Source of the DNA: Riptortus pedestris
Lineage: Eukaryota; Arthropoda; Insecta; Hemiptera; Alydidae
NCBI GenBank assembly: GCA_019009955.1
Contig: CM032233.1
Location: forward strand, 116,492,501 to 116,556,500
Reading direction: 5' to 3'
DNA: 64,000 bases
Of this stretch, positions 1-12,760 are shown in pieces. Under the pieces are notes generated by a model, which was given only the letters and a program-made list of their open reading frames with translations, was not told the DNA's origin and did no database searches. How positions within the stretch are numbered: position 1 is the first letter of the stretch; each line of letters starts with the position of its first letter. Position numbers and translations under genes: made by a program.

Positions 1-774
1 ATTGAAATTATTTTTTAATTTTATTTATTTATTTAAAAAAAAGCAGCTCTGTGAATAATTTTTTATGCATTTATTATCATTAATATTTTTGTATGTTTTT
101 ATGGTTGCTTTAAATAATTTTATTTTTATTATCGTTTAGCCAAGAAAATGTTTTTTTTTTTTTTAATTCAAGAATATGCATATAACAAATAATTGTACCA
201 TAAAACAACTAATTAGATAGATTAACACAATTATATAAGCTGAACCCCAATTGCATGGGAATAATCCTGTAAGCAATTGTAAATAAAATCTAGTTATTAC
301 GTTTTCTATTTTCAGTTGATTATAAGAATGAAATTCTAATAAGAAACATTTAAGAAATCTGTATCCAATATTTCATTTTTTGTTTAAATGAATAGAATCA
401 AGCCAACTAACATCACTGGATACATATAAGAACTCTATATATCAATAATTCTTTTAAATGATTTGTAAAAACATAAAGAAAACTTAGAAACGTAGAGTAC
501 TAATGATTCAGCAATGACCCAACAACACTGATCTAGTACCACTCACAGGGCAGAAATTATAGAAGTACTATTCTCCTTAATTCACTTTCAAAATTCTACA
601 TGTTTGACGTTCAATGCCTCTCTAGGCCTTGGACTGACTATAGTTTTAAATTTAATGAGTGTACTCCAGATGAGGCGTTAAAGTAAAGAACCCAAAACAT
701 GTACAGTTTAATGCGTAAACTAAGCACGTGGAGGTTAAGGGAATAAATACAAGCTGCAAAAAGAAACCATTCAG
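1..774. other. AT-rich intergenic stretch
   Basis: No open frame of note, RNA gene or recognisable repeat was seen here. The sequence is AT-rich with short poly-T runs. The last part grades into a degraded minus-strand copy of the HINE-like element. Confidence 0.5.
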
Positions 775-1347
775 TCAATTTACATGTTAATAATATCTAC
801 AACGGAAAGCATCTGAATTGTAAACAAACAGGGCAGCCAACGTCGTAGCGCTGAATAGATAGAATTATTCTAGACAAGAAAGACGAACAATTAATTAAAT
901 TTATCTGAATATAACATATTAATTTTATTGAAAACTATTTACTATAGCTAATGGAGTAATTTTAAATGAATCAGTATAATTTCTATCTCAATCAGATTTT
1001 AGTGAACCAAGAACAACAGAGGGGGGCAACAGAACTTATTTGTTTGTATCTCGTATAATAAAGCTTTGTTGAAAACAATATTTGGTATTTAACCTTGTAA
1101 TGAAGTGGTTCATGATATAATAGCTTATTATTAATATGACACCATTAGGAGTAGGCGTTTACAAAAAGCGTAAATCTATAAAATCCAAATATCTTGGTTA
1201 ATACTCATTATACGGAATATATATAGTAAATTTAATTTGCAATAAGATTGTTTCCATACAAATTTTCGATCCGACTTATAGAAACAGAGATATTTCGGAT
1301 TTTCAAAATTCCTCCCCTCTAAAACCTTAAGGAAAATCTGCTAAAAA
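775..1347 (-). mobile_element. Degraded HINE-like element, minus
   Basis: On the minus strand this matches the 3' two thirds of the window's main interspersed family. Shared blocks include the ATATTTGGTATTTA stretch, the GTATCTCGTATAATAA stretch and the short palindromic 5' remnant CTTAAGGAAAATCTGC at its right edge. The 3' hairpin is missing and substitutions are numerous, so it looks like an old copy. Confidence 0.6.
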
Positions 1348-1794
1348 CAATTAGGGATAAGCTCAATCAACTGTTGACGAAGTGCGCTTTTATATTATCA
1401 AAAAACCATTTCATCATTTTAGAAACGCCTAGGACCCTAAGCAACCTTCTTAGTATCATTAAAAATGTAAGTTTAAATGAAAGAATATAATTTTGTTTTA
1501 TACCTCGCTCTCGCTCAAAGATATATGTAGGTAAAAACTGGCTAAGGCAAAATATTTCTGAACGCCTTTCTTAATATAACACGAGGTCTTTTTTTTTAAA
1601 TAATTCGTTTTCAATCTTATGAGATAACATAAAGTGCATAGGGTGAATAAATAATATTACCAAATTTTATATTAAAATTATATTTAACGACGAGTAAACA
1701 CAAATTATTGTCATATTTAGTAATTTTATTAATACATTGCACATAGATTTTCCTTCATATAATTAAAGAAACCATCGTAAAACAACATATTTTT
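1348..1794. other. AT-rich spacer between element copies
   Basis: Nothing recognisable was seen: no open frame, no hairpin and no repeat shared with other parts of the window. Confidence 0.4.
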
Positions 1795-2266
1795 GTCTGT
1801 CACGCAGGGGCAGCGTTAACTAAGCAGAATTCCCACGTGCGTCACATATTTGCATTTATCTCAAAACGTTCAATGACACCAATATTTGGTATTTGGGCTT
1901 AAAAGAAAGTGGTTCATAATATAACAGCTTATTGTTAATATGACGTAAGTAGGAGTAGAGGTTCATTAAAGGCTAAAAGTTAAAAAAATCCAAATATCTC
2001 GGTTAATAAACATGATACAGAAAATATGTATAAAATAATACTTATAGAACATTTAATTTGCTATAAGATTGCTTCTATATAATGTTTATATCTGGCGTAT
2101 AATAACGGAGATATTTCGAATTTACAAAATTCCTTCCCTTCTAAACCCCCTCCCACTGGTCCGATTTCAGCCATTAACGAATTCGATCTTTCCTTTTACA
2201 TAAAACGATTAAATATCAAGTTTGGTTACGATTAAACAAACATTGGGACCGCTAGATCGTTGAAAG

Positions 2267-2317
<51 letters not shown>

Positions 2318-2402
2318 GGTTGAAAGAACCTCATTTTCTTCATCTCCTGGGTAGGATGGATGGACATTTGAGGAAATATATCTTAATGGAAATCAGCTAA
2401 TA
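1795..2402 (-). mobile_element. HINE-like element, minus (short-3' subfamily)
   Basis: Read on the minus strand it runs from a diverged 5' palindrome near 2390, through the leader (CTCATTTTC/GATGGACATTTG block) and an AC/TA microsatellite at 2270-2318, to the 3' hairpin CACGCAGGGGCAGCG at 1801-1815. The 3' region before the hairpin is the short version also seen near 40.7 and 61.4 kb. Confidence 0.7.
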
Positions 2403-2695
2403 AGGAACAGCGGAAAGGGTCTAAAAGTATTTATTATAATTCCTTTAGTGACTAAATTATTATTAAATTTAAAACCAGAGCAAAATAACAAAAAAAGAAG
2501 ATCTCCTTTAATGGGGAAATCATCTATTGAAAGGAACATTACAAGCAGAAATTAAGCAACATATTCATTGGAGTTTTAATGAATGAGATGCAACCTTGTA
2601 CTGTTATTCACTTCTAATAAGCCATGAATCATTGAATGTCTACGTCATTCATTCGAAAATAGGAATAAAATGTTTATTTAGAAGGAGAAATGACA

Positions 2696-2740
<45 letters not shown>

Positions 2741-3011
2741 CTAAATTTTACAGAAAATTTGATAAGACGTTTTTATTTATAGCAAAAACCATTAGCATAG
2801 TTCTTGTTATTGTTGGTTAATATGTTGTATGAATGTATGAAGGAATTAATAAATAATATTCATTTTCCAAATTTAGGTGTCATATACAAATAAACGTTTA
2901 AACATTTAAGACATAAAAATACCTTATTTACCTCCTTGTTTATAAATAACAATTTATTTTATTCTAAATGAATTTTTTATTAATACTGGCATTCTTTATA
3001 ACGTAGTTAAT
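2403..3011. other. AT-rich spacer with (TA)n tract
   Basis: Holds a (TA)n microsatellite at about 2698-2739. The 74-residue open frame crossing it is mostly translated TA repeat and is not a gene. Nothing else was recognised. Confidence 0.5.
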
Positions 3012-3754
3012 CCCTAGTCTCTTGGTGACTGCCCTGAACTCATGGCGCAATTTTCGAGAAATGACCATCGATCCTATCCAGGAGGTGACGAAAATGAAGT
3101 CCGTTCAAAACTAAATGCATGCATATATATAATGTCAACGCTCGCAATTTATTCTTATCTTTATTGAAATTTTATTTTTATTTATATATTTTATAATTTT
3201 ATATAATTTATATTTTATGTGACAGATCTAAATTGGTAAGGGCTTAAATCAGACCAGCCTCAGGACGGTTTAGAGGGGGAATTTCATAAATTCCGCACGC
3301 AGGGGCTGCGGTAACTAAGCATATTTCCCACGAGCGTTAATTCCATTTATCTCAAAACGTAAAAGTTCAGTGATTACAATATTTGGTATTTAGGCTTCAA
3401 ATAAAGTGCTTCATAACATAATAGCATATTGTTAATACGAGATGAGTAGGAGTGGGAGTTTACTCAAGATCGAATGCTAAATAATGCAAATATCTCGATT
3501 AATAATCAAGATAATGAAAATATTTACATAACATCATTTTTAAAAAAAATACATTTGTAATTAAATTGGTTCTATACAATTTTTCGATACGGCGCATATT
3601 AAAGGAGATATTACGAATTAAACCCCCACCCCTTCCCTATATCCGATTTCAGCCACTAAAGAACATGATCGTTTTTTTCTTTTATATATAAAACGATTAT
3701 ATATCAACTCTGGTAACGACAAGACAAAAACTACTACCGCAATAGCGGTAACAG

Positions 3755-3802
<48 letters not shown>

Positions 3803-4082
3803 AGATTATATTCAAATGTATTTCAGTATTTATTGTTATTGTGATGGAATATTTCTGTCTATTTATTCAGCTCTTAGAGGTTGGCTGGCCAGTTTGTTTA
3901 CAATGAAGACGCTTTCCGTAGTAGAGGTTATTAACATGCAAATTGTTTGAAAGATTTCTCATTACCGAATGTATTAATTCATTTAGTATTTACTGTGATG
4001 TTACCAGTATGTAGATTTATCTATTGTAAACCTTCGCGTGAGAAATCGGCTTAGTTGTCGCAGCCCCTGCAAGGGGGACTTT
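3012..4082 (+). mobile_element. Mosaic HINE-like copy interrupted by a minus copy
   Basis: The left piece (3012-3290) is a plus-strand 5' leader and the right piece (3800-4082) is a plus-strand 3' end with the CGCAGCCCCTGC hairpin half. Between them, 3291-3799 is a minus-strand short-3' copy that starts with CACGCAGGGGCTGCG and stops in a (TA)n tract at 3762-3798. The middle of the plus copy is lost, so this is either an insertion followed by deletion or a recombination product. Confidence 0.6.
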
Positions 4083-4845
4083 TCACCTTAATCTTGACTG
4101 CTCAGCTCAGCTTAGACTTCAGCTATTTTTAAGCTAACTGCTTTTATAATAATTAGTATTTTCTGTGTGATTATCAAGAATCATTATATGTACGATTTAC
4201 CTACCTTTTTGTATTTAAGTAATGTATATATAGATATGAATTTAGTGCTGTGAAAGGAAAAGATGTGGAATATTATAGGTTCTAATATTTTTTGTACTTT
4301 TTTTTTTATTCATAAATCTCTTTCTAAGGTACTACACAAATTAATGATGAAAAGCGATGTTTTATCTAAAGAAACCTCAATTATCATCATCTGTAAGGCC
4401 TTCTCTCAATTTCGGAAACCTCTCTCCATCCACAGTGCCTGTTGACAAAAAAATAAGTAATATTAGAAATTTAATTGATCACTAAAAATAATCGTTATAT
4501 ATATAAATCATGTTAAAATGCCAAATAAATAATTAAATGCTAAATTTCGAGAAGATTAAATTTTAAATTCATTATATTATAGTATTCTTAAAAAGGGATG
4601 TTTCAATAACTCTTCAGCCTGACCAACTTGATTTAAATGGGTCTGTAAAAATTGATCCCACAAGGGAATGTGCCATTGATTCAAGAAATGAGAAAGCAGA
4701 CGATAGGTAAAGGAGGAGGACGCTAGCGAAATTGGGGTTCCAAGCTCAAATTTGTATATTACTAGCAGGAATACCAGGTGGCTCGAGTTTTATGAAAGTG
4801 TTATTCCAGTTAAATTATATTCCCCTTAGTGGCTGAAAACTAAAA
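4083..4845. other. Spacer without recognised features
   Basis: AT-rich sequence between two element copies. A 60-codon open frame at 4263-4445 has no recognisable motif and is flanked by no gene signals, so it is not called. I see nothing else. Confidence 0.4.
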
Positions 4846-4847
4846 TA

Positions 4848-5564
4848 AAAGGCCATCACCCAATGGCTGCGTAAACTAAGCAGATTTCCCTCGTTGAACA
4901 ATAGATAAATCTACATACTGGTAACTCAACAGCACCTTCAATATTAAGTGAATAAATATAAACGATAATAAGAATCCTCCCAACGGGAAGCGCCTGAAAT
5001 GTAAACAAACAGGCCTGAAACAACGTCTTACCGGAAAGAAAAACACTTACTGAAATATATCAGAGTATAACATTAATTTTATTGAAAACTATTTACCATA
5101 TCTAGTACTGTCATTTATAATAAATCAGAATAATTTTTATCTCAATCAATCAAATTTTAGTAGTCCAAGAACTTAAGAAGGGGGGTAGGGGTCACAGAAC
5201 ATATTAGCATGTATCTCGTATAATAATGGTTTCTTGAAAACAATATTTGGTATTTAGGCTTCGAATAATGTGGTTTATTATATTACAGAGTATTGTTTAT
5301 ATGACATGAGTAGATGAGGTGGTATGCTGAAAGCTGAAAACTGAAAAATGCAAATATATCGGCCAATATTCAAGATAGAGAATAAATGTGTATAACACTA
5401 TTTATAATACATTTAATTTTCATTATGATTGGTTGTCATATCATTTTTCGATCCGACTTATAGTAATGGGGATATTTCAAGTTTTCAAACTAAAAGTGTG
5501 GGTTTGCTGAAGACTGAAAACTGAAAAATGCAAATATCTCGGTTAAGCGAAATCTGCTAAAAGT
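4848..5564 (-). mobile_element. HINE-like element, minus, 5'-deleted
   Basis: The minus-strand 3' end with a degraded hairpin lies at 4855-4875, followed by the long-3' subfamily sequence (GTATCTCGTATAATAA, ATATTTGGTATTTAGG and CAAATATCTCGGTTAA blocks). The copy jumps straight to GCGAAATCTGCTAAAA at 5547-5564, which means the leader and microsatellite core are deleted. Confidence 0.65.
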
Positions 5565-6083
5565 TCATTGAAAAACATTTTTGGTATAAAACCTTGAAAT
5601 GAAGTGTTTCATGATATAACAGCTTATCGTAAACAAGTAATTAGTAGGGGTGAGGCTTTATTGAATGCCCAAAAATAAAATTTGTTAATATCTCGCTGTA
5701 TATTCAAGATAGAGAAATGATGTACATATCAACATTTATAGAACATTACATTTGGAATAAGATTAGTCTCTTACAATTTTTCAATCAGACGCACAATTAC
5801 GGAGATGTTTGGAATTTTTGAAATTCCACCTTTGAATCCCCACTTTCACTGGTCCGATTCCAGCTATAAGTGAACTTTAGTTTTACATAAAACGTTTAAA
5901 TATCGAGTTTGGTAGCGATTAAACAGAAACTGCTACCGCTAAAGTGTTAACAGCCAAATATATATTAATACATAGCTTTGAACGGACTTAATTTTTTCTC
6001 CTGGGCAAGAATTTGTGGATATTTGTCGAAAGTCAAGAGCACGACTTCAATAGCTGATTTCCCTAAAGGAGAATCTTCTAAAA
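5565..6083 (-). mobile_element. HINE-like element, minus, 3'-truncated
   Basis: Directly abuts the preceding copy. On the minus strand it has a recognisable 5' palindrome remnant (about 6056-6078), a diverged leader, a very short TA core near 5957-5972, the ACCGCT block and the G-run block. It lacks the 3' hairpin. Confidence 0.6.
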
Positions 6084-6292
6084 GACAAGTACGTAATGAC
6101 CTATAAAGAAGGGGACGGCTTGGCGAATTTTATGTAGAAGAACTGTAGAGAAGGTACATCCCCCTGTGGGATCAAAGAGGTTGCGGCGTCACGTGCTTTG
6201 ACAGTAGTCGTTGGCAAAACGGAACACTTCATTAGATGAGGGAGGAGGGTATTAAAGAAAGCTGAGAGTTATTGTAACCGCTCTAAAGTAAT
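6084..6292. other. Short spacer
   Basis: About 200 bases of moderately GC-richer sequence between two element copies, with no open frame or repeat recognised. Confidence 0.3.
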
Positions 6293-6995
6293 AAAGTAGG
6301 TCACGCAGGGGCTGCGTAAACTAAGTAGATCTCCCTTGTGAAGTTTAACAATAGATAAATATACACTCTAGTAACACAACACCACCGTGAATTTTAAGTG
6401 TATCAAACAAACGCTAATATGAAACCTTTCCACTCCTGACGGGAAGCGAAATGTAAAGATATGTCAGCTTTGCACCGGAAAGAAAAAAGAGTTACTGAAA
6501 GATATCAGAATATAACATATTAATTTTAACTACTTACTATATCTAGTACTGAAATTTATGTTGAGTCAGAATATTTGTTATCTCAATCAATCAAATTTTA
6601 GTAGTCCAAGAACGTAAGAGGGGGGGGGGTCACTAGAACATATTTGCATGTATCTCGTAAGGTCTCTTGAATACAATATTTGGTATTTAAGCTTCGAATA
6701 ATGTGGTTTATTATGTAACAGAGTATTGTTTATGCAACATGAGTAGAAGTGGGGGTTTGCTGAAGGCTGAAAACAGAAAAATGAATATATCTCGGTTATG
6801 TAATTTGCAATAAGATGGGTTCTATACACTTTTTGATCTGACGTACAGTAAGGGAGATATATATAATATTGGACGGACCTCATTTTCGTCATCTCCTGGG
6901 TAGGATCGATGGACATTTGAAGAAATTTTTCGAAAACCGCGTCATGAGGAACGATCTCAATAACTGATTTCTCTTAAGTGAAATCTGCTAAAAAC
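6293..6995 (-). mobile_element. HINE-like element, minus, internally deleted
   Basis: Both ends are present on the minus strand: the hairpin CACGCAGGGGCTGCG at 6302-6316 and the palindromic 5' end at about 6952-6992. The ACCGCT block, the G-run block and most of the TA core are missing. The leader joins the 3' part through a short TATATATAATATT stretch near 6858. Confidence 0.7.
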
Positions 6996-7780
6996 CTAAT
7001 CGTTTTCGGATATGCGGGGAAGATGAGCTGACCAAATGTTCGTAGGATTGTCAAATATCGTAGTGATATTTAATTTTTAATGTAGATTTGAGAAAGGAAA
7101 TTAGATTAGACAAAAAGGAAACATTATTTATATTTTATCAAATCCCTTTCTCATCATAATTCGCAGTGTCAGTTAATAAAAGTTATTCTCTATTTAAATA
7201 TATTATAGGAATAAAATGAAATTTGTTATGAACAATGCCCTCCAGTGCTTGCCGACAGCAAGCATTGTAATGAAATCGATGGTTTACTTTGAAGGACAAA
7301 GGCATAAAATGAGCATTGGAATGAACAATGGACATTATTACTCACAGATAGCAGTATTGTAATGAAATAGAAGGTATACTTCATTGAATAATAGTATGAA
7401 ATGACCATTTGAACGAAGAATAGCTACTATTATAGACCCATATTATGAGTTTAACTAAATATATAAAGGAATAAAATTAAAAATAAAATATATGTCACTC
7501 TGTAAATTTCTCACTTGTAATTCCATGATTAACAACCGCGACGAATTTACAGAAGAACAAACACAAGCTGAAATGGAGTTCCGTCACTGAAATTACTCAC
7601 ATATCTCACCTTTAAGTACGTGTTTCTCCCTTGGTAAAGACACATTGACAGTGCTACCTAGTATTTAAGCTGGGCTTAAGGTGTTCGTTATATGTGAGAC
7701 TAATGTGAAAATCACATAAGCAGGACTGGAGGTTTACATTGAATAATAAAAACAAAGTCGTAATTAATTTAAATATTAAG

Positions 7781-7833
<53 letters not shown>

Positions 7834-8123
7834 GAAAATTCGATTAAATAACTTATCCAATACGACGTATTATGTAACATATTTTTAAACAGAAAAGAAT
7901 GGTAAAAAAAATAGACAGGTCACTTTCTCCTTATCCAACACTTACGATTTTGACATTTACTTTTACAAGTAAGCTTAATGAAATATCGATTTCACTATGA
8001 CGAAGTAAAAATAAAAGAAGGTATTGCTTAAAAAATGTGTATTTACATACACCCCCCTATACACACATAGTAGATTTATACAATAACCCTATATTATTTG
8101 TCAAAGTTTTTGGGACATTACTG
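6996..8123. repeat. Spacer with degenerate 92-bp tandem pair and (TA)n
   Basis: A pair of diverged direct repeats lies at about 7257-7348 and 7349-7440, with ATTGTAATGAAAT at 7264 and again at 7356. A (TA)n tract occupies about 7785-7829. The short minus-strand open frames here are translations of these repeats. Confidence 0.5.
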
Positions 8124-9267
8124 TCAAATTTTCGGTCGTAATGTACGTCGGATCGAAACATTGTATAGACACAATCTTATGGAAAATTAAATTTATTATA
8201 AATATTGTTATGTAAATTTATTCTCTATCGTGAATATTAACAGAGCTACTTGTATTTTTCAGTTTTCAGCCTTCAGCAAACCCCCACTTCTGCTCAAGAT
8301 GCATAAACAATACTCTGTTATATAATAAACCATGTTATTCGAATCTTAAATACCAAATATTGTTTTCAAGAGACCTTTATTATACGAGATACATGCAAAT
8401 ATGATGTGATGACCCCCCTCCCCCTCCGTTTTAAGATCTTGGACTACTAAAATTTGATAGATTGAGATAAAAATTATTCTGATTCATTATAAATTACATT
8501 ACTGGATATAGTTTATAGTTTTCAATGAAATCAATATGGTATATTCTGATATATTTCTGTAATCGTTTTTCTTTCCTGTGTGAGGTTGGCTGAGCTGTTT
8601 GTTTACATTTCAGGCGCTTCCTGTCTGGTGGCTCTTATCATGGTTTGTATTTATTTGTTTAATATTAACGGTGGTTTTGTTACACGTATGTAGTTTTACC
8701 TATTGTTAAAGTTCACGAGGGAAATCTGCTCAAATTCGATCAAATTTTCGGTCGTAATGTACGTCGGATCGAAACATTGTATAGAAACAATCTTATAGAA
8801 AATTAAATTTATTATAAATATTGTTATGTAAATTTATTCTCTATAGTGAATATTAACAGAGCTACTTGCATTTTTCAGTTTTCAGCCTTCAGCAAACCCC
8901 CACTTCTACTCATGCCACATAAACAATACTCTATTATATTATAAAGCATTTTATTTTAAAATTAAATACCAAATATTGTTATCAAGGTTTCATCTTTGTT
9001 ATACGAGATACATGCAAATACTTTCTGTTGAGGGGGGTGCCCTGTCGCTAGTTCTTGGATTACTAAAATTTGAGCGATTGATATACTAATTATTCTGATT
9101 CATTATAAATTACAGTACTAAATGTAGTAAATAGTTTTCAATAAAATTAATATGTTATATTCTGATATATTTCAGTAATTGTTTTTCTTTCCGGTAAAAC
9201 TATTTCTATATATCAGTACACGAGGGATATCTGCTTAGTTTACGCAGCCCCTGCGTGCTGTTTTTTT
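8124..9267 (+). mobile_element. Two tandem 3' halves of HINE-like element, plus
   Basis: Two copies of the same 3' part follow each other head to tail. Both begin at TCAAATTTTCGGTCG (8124 and 8740, spacing 616) and run through the TTTTCAGTTTTCAGCC and CAAATATTGTT blocks. The second ends in the intact hairpin CGCAGCCCCTGCG at about 9244-9256. The first ends in GGGAAATCTGCTC at 8720-8732 without the hairpin. The shared internal start suggests a tandem duplication with later divergence. Confidence 0.7.
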
Positions 9268-9827
9268 TTTTTTTTTTATTTAGGAAGAAAAAGAACATAT
9301 TTATATCGAGGCATATTTTATTACGCGCCACGGAATATAATTGTATGAAAATGAAGTATTAGATTGATTACATAGTGAAATTATAGGCTCAGAATTGCAT
9401 TCATGATTTCATGGTGGTTATCCCCATCTAAAAATAAATTTCTATAATCCTACAATAAAAAATTGGAAAACTATTTAATATGACAGCCAATACACATATT
9501 AAGTTAGATGAGTCATTATACTGAAAGAATATTCACCATATCATTTGTGTCAATACTGAACACATCCATTAAGTTCATTAAAAGGAAATTGGCAACGACT
9601 GGAATAAAAGATCCAAATAGTCAACTAATTATTTATTTTTCCACTAAAATGTAATTCCAGACGATTTTTTTTTCGTACTTAATATAAATATGCAACTTAG
9701 AAATACATCTCAGTTTCTTATTTAATCATGTGACAGGAATACTTGAACTCCCTTTGGTCTTTAATTTTCGAAATATACCGACATAAATTTCATTTATTTG
9801 ACGTATTAATCATCCATACACACACAC

Positions 9828-9869
<42 letters not shown>

Positions 9870-10545
9870 TAAAGAGAATGTTTTAGACTTGCATACAGGG
9901 GTTTTGGATTTTTTTAACTATCCGATAACAGGATTTTCATGAGACTGGAATGCGAGCGTTTTAAATTTGGCTGATTATTGTAGAGAAATGAAACGTTTCT
10001 CCTATCCAAACAGTATGTACAATGGTATTTCTATAATGAAATTTCCGTTTTAGAAGCTTTAATATTTAATTAGGTAATTCCTATTTTATATTTCATATTC
10101 GTAGGAATTTTGGCATAACATACGCCTTTCAACATTCGAAAATGAACGTTTCAATGAATACGTTTGTTCCTTTTGTAATGCATTTTAAGGGAGCTAAACT
10201 TTATTTATCACTATATGGTAAATGAAAATATCGGAAACTTGTCTTAGTTCCTTTCTATACAAACTTTTCTCCAGGATTTTTGCCTATTTAAATTTTATCT
10301 TGTTGATTTCGGATCAAACGCATATATTCTATTACGACAATGTTAGGCATATATAGTTTTCCGTAAAAAAAAACCACACTCCATAATTTTGTATTAGAAG
10401 GCCGGACTAAACTTTTACTATTTATTACTATATTTTTCTATATTTCAAAAACATTTGTTGAAATTGGAACCATGGTCTTCCACGCTATACACTCTGTTAA
10501 TGCTTCATGAAACTAAGTTGTCGATTCATTTGCCACCTAACCAGA
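9268..10545. other. AT-rich spacer with CA/TA microsatellite
   Basis: Contains poly-T at 9260-9278 and an AC-to-TA compound microsatellite at about 9819-9864. No open frame, RNA gene or dispersed repeat was recognised in the rest. Confidence 0.45.
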
Positions 10546-10547
10546 CA

Positions 10548-11345
10548 TTTTAGCAGATTTCCCTTAAGGGAAATCAGCTATTGAAGTCGTACTCATGACG
10601 CGGATTTGAAACATTTACACAAATCGCCAATCAATCCTACCTAGGAGATAAAGAAAATGAGGTTGGTTCAAAATTTTATATATATATTGGTCTGTTACCG
10701 CTCTAGTGGTCGTAATTTATGTTTGATCGTTTTATGTAAAACAAAAGAACGAGAACGTTAACGGCTGAAATCCGACCATTGGGAGGGAGGGAGTTTAGAG
10801 GAGGGAATTTCGAAATTTCAAAATATCTCCATTATTATACGTTGGATTGACAAATTATATAGAAACAATCTTCTTGCAAATTGAATGCGCTATAAATGTT
10901 GTTATACACATTTATTATCTATATTGAATATTAACTGAGAAAATTGCATTTTTCAGTTTCCAGCCTTCAGCAAACCACCACTTCTACTCATGATGCATAA
11001 ACAATACTCTGTTATATAATAAACCACATTATTCGATTCTTAAATACTAAATATTGTTTTCAAGAGACCTTTATTATACGAGATACATGCGGATATGTTC
11101 TGCTGACACCCCCGCCCCCATCTTACGTTCTTGGACTACTGTAATTTGATCGATTGAGATAAAAATTATTCTGATTCATTACAAATTACGTTACTAGATA
11201 TAGTATATAGTTTTCAATAACATTAATATGTTATTTTCTGATATATTTCTGTAATCGTTTTTCTTCTAGGTGTGAGGTTGGCAGAGCTTTTTGTTTACAC
11301 TTAAACTCTGCTTAGTTTACGCAGCCCCTGTGTGACGGACTTTTT
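10548..11345 (+). mobile_element. HINE-like element, plus, near full length
   Basis: Opens with TTTAGCAGATTTCCC and the palindromic partner GGGAAATCAGC. The leader, a very short TA core at 10677-10687, the ACCGCTCTAGTGGT inverted repeat and the G-run block follow. It ends with CTGCTTAG and the hairpin GCAGCCCCTGTGT at 11321-11333. T-runs flank both ends, which fits insertion into a T-rich site. Confidence 0.75.
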
Positions 11346-11944
11346 TTTTTTATGGGCAGAATACTCGCTCTTAAAGTGCTATCAGTATGATACTATTGAC
11401 CATGAAAACGTTTTCTAAATATGTGAATTTAGTTATATGATTAGACTTATGACTCACATAACTAGAATCTAGCTGATTTTGGAATCAGCAATGGGTGGAA
11501 AATCTGTCTTGCTTTTAACAGTATTTCTGTGATATTCGTGCCAGCGGGGCTATTGATGCCAAAAATGTAAAAAAGTTATTAGTATAATAATATTTAGTGG
11601 CTATGAGTTCTTGAAGTAGTTCCAAAAGTGGGACATAAAAAATAGACTTATTAAGAAGTGAGTTTTTATTATGGCTAATGCCATTTTATCGATTCTAACG
11701 GCAATTAAAATGTCACTATTGTTCAGAATTCCTCATCAAATTATATTTTTCAGACTGTAATTGAAATGACAACCAATTTCCTACCTATTTACACAAACTA
11801 TTTAGTGAGGTCAAAACAGCTAGTTTTGAATAATTTAATCAGGAATATCTGAAATTTTAATCATAGTCTATGATCAGTAAGTATGGATATATTATACAAT
11901 ACAACTTTTCATTGCTTAAATATTTTTGTAGAAAGTCATTTGGG
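11346..11944. other. Spacer without recognised features
   Basis: AT-rich sequence with no supported gene, RNA or repeat. A poly-T run at 11341-11351 follows the element end. Confidence 0.35.
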
Positions 11945-12165
11945 AGAATTTACTGACAGAAGGCTAATGCCATGTAATGGCGTTGTCCAATCTCATTTCG
12001 TGAACCCAGAATGTAAGTTTCATTCTCACCTGGGTAATAGGAATTTATTTGGTGACGAACTCATTAAATAAAATCCTTATTTCCACCCTGGCGAGAAATG
12101 GATGGTAACCTGAAGAGAACCCGTCCCAAACAGCCTTAGTAGCTCAAAGTAGACTCTACAAAATA
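11945..12165 (+). repeat. tRNA-derived SINE, diverged copy
   Basis: The tail matches the SINE copies at 26.8 and 41.5 kb: GAATTTATTTGGTGACG, CATTAAATAAAATCCTTA and CCACCCTGGC blocks, then the TAACCTG and CCCGTCCC blocks. The tRNA-like head is diverged, and the B-box region near 12010-12035 is only partly recognisable. A 62-codon open frame across it is incidental. Confidence 0.6.
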
Positions 12166-12576
12166 ACATATTTCTTGTTAACTGGGTGTGTATTAAAGTT
12201 GTCAAAGTATAAATATTAAAACCTATAACTAATAATATTAAAATTATTTTTCGAAAGCCTTTAAATGTATAAATAAAAATGCACTTTAAATATTAAGCAT
12301 ATTCAAATTTTACACAAAACTTTTTAGCCGGTTGATAAATGAGATCTAAACTACTAATGTTTCTTGCGATCTTATAAAATTACGTTCATTTATCAAAACT
12401 AACGATTAAATAATTTACATTCAATAAATTCTGATCTCTAGTTATCGAGTATGACACAAACTAATTAGCTAACAAAAAAACTAAATTAGGCTCAATTTGT
12501 GGAATGCATGAGAGTGCTATCTAAGAATTTCTCTTCATTTTGAAAAGATATTTTTCTACATATTCTTCTACTTTTT
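12166..12576. other. AT-rich spacer
   Basis: No feature was recognised between the SINE and the next element copy. Confidence 0.3.
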
Positions 12577-12694
12577 TAGCAGATTTCTCTTAAGGGAAAT
12601 CAGCTATTGAGGTCGTACTCGCGGTTTTCGAAATTTTTCTTCAAATGTCCATCGATCCTACCTAGGAGATGACGAAAATGAGGTCCGTTCAAAA

Positions 12695-12760
<66 letters not shown>

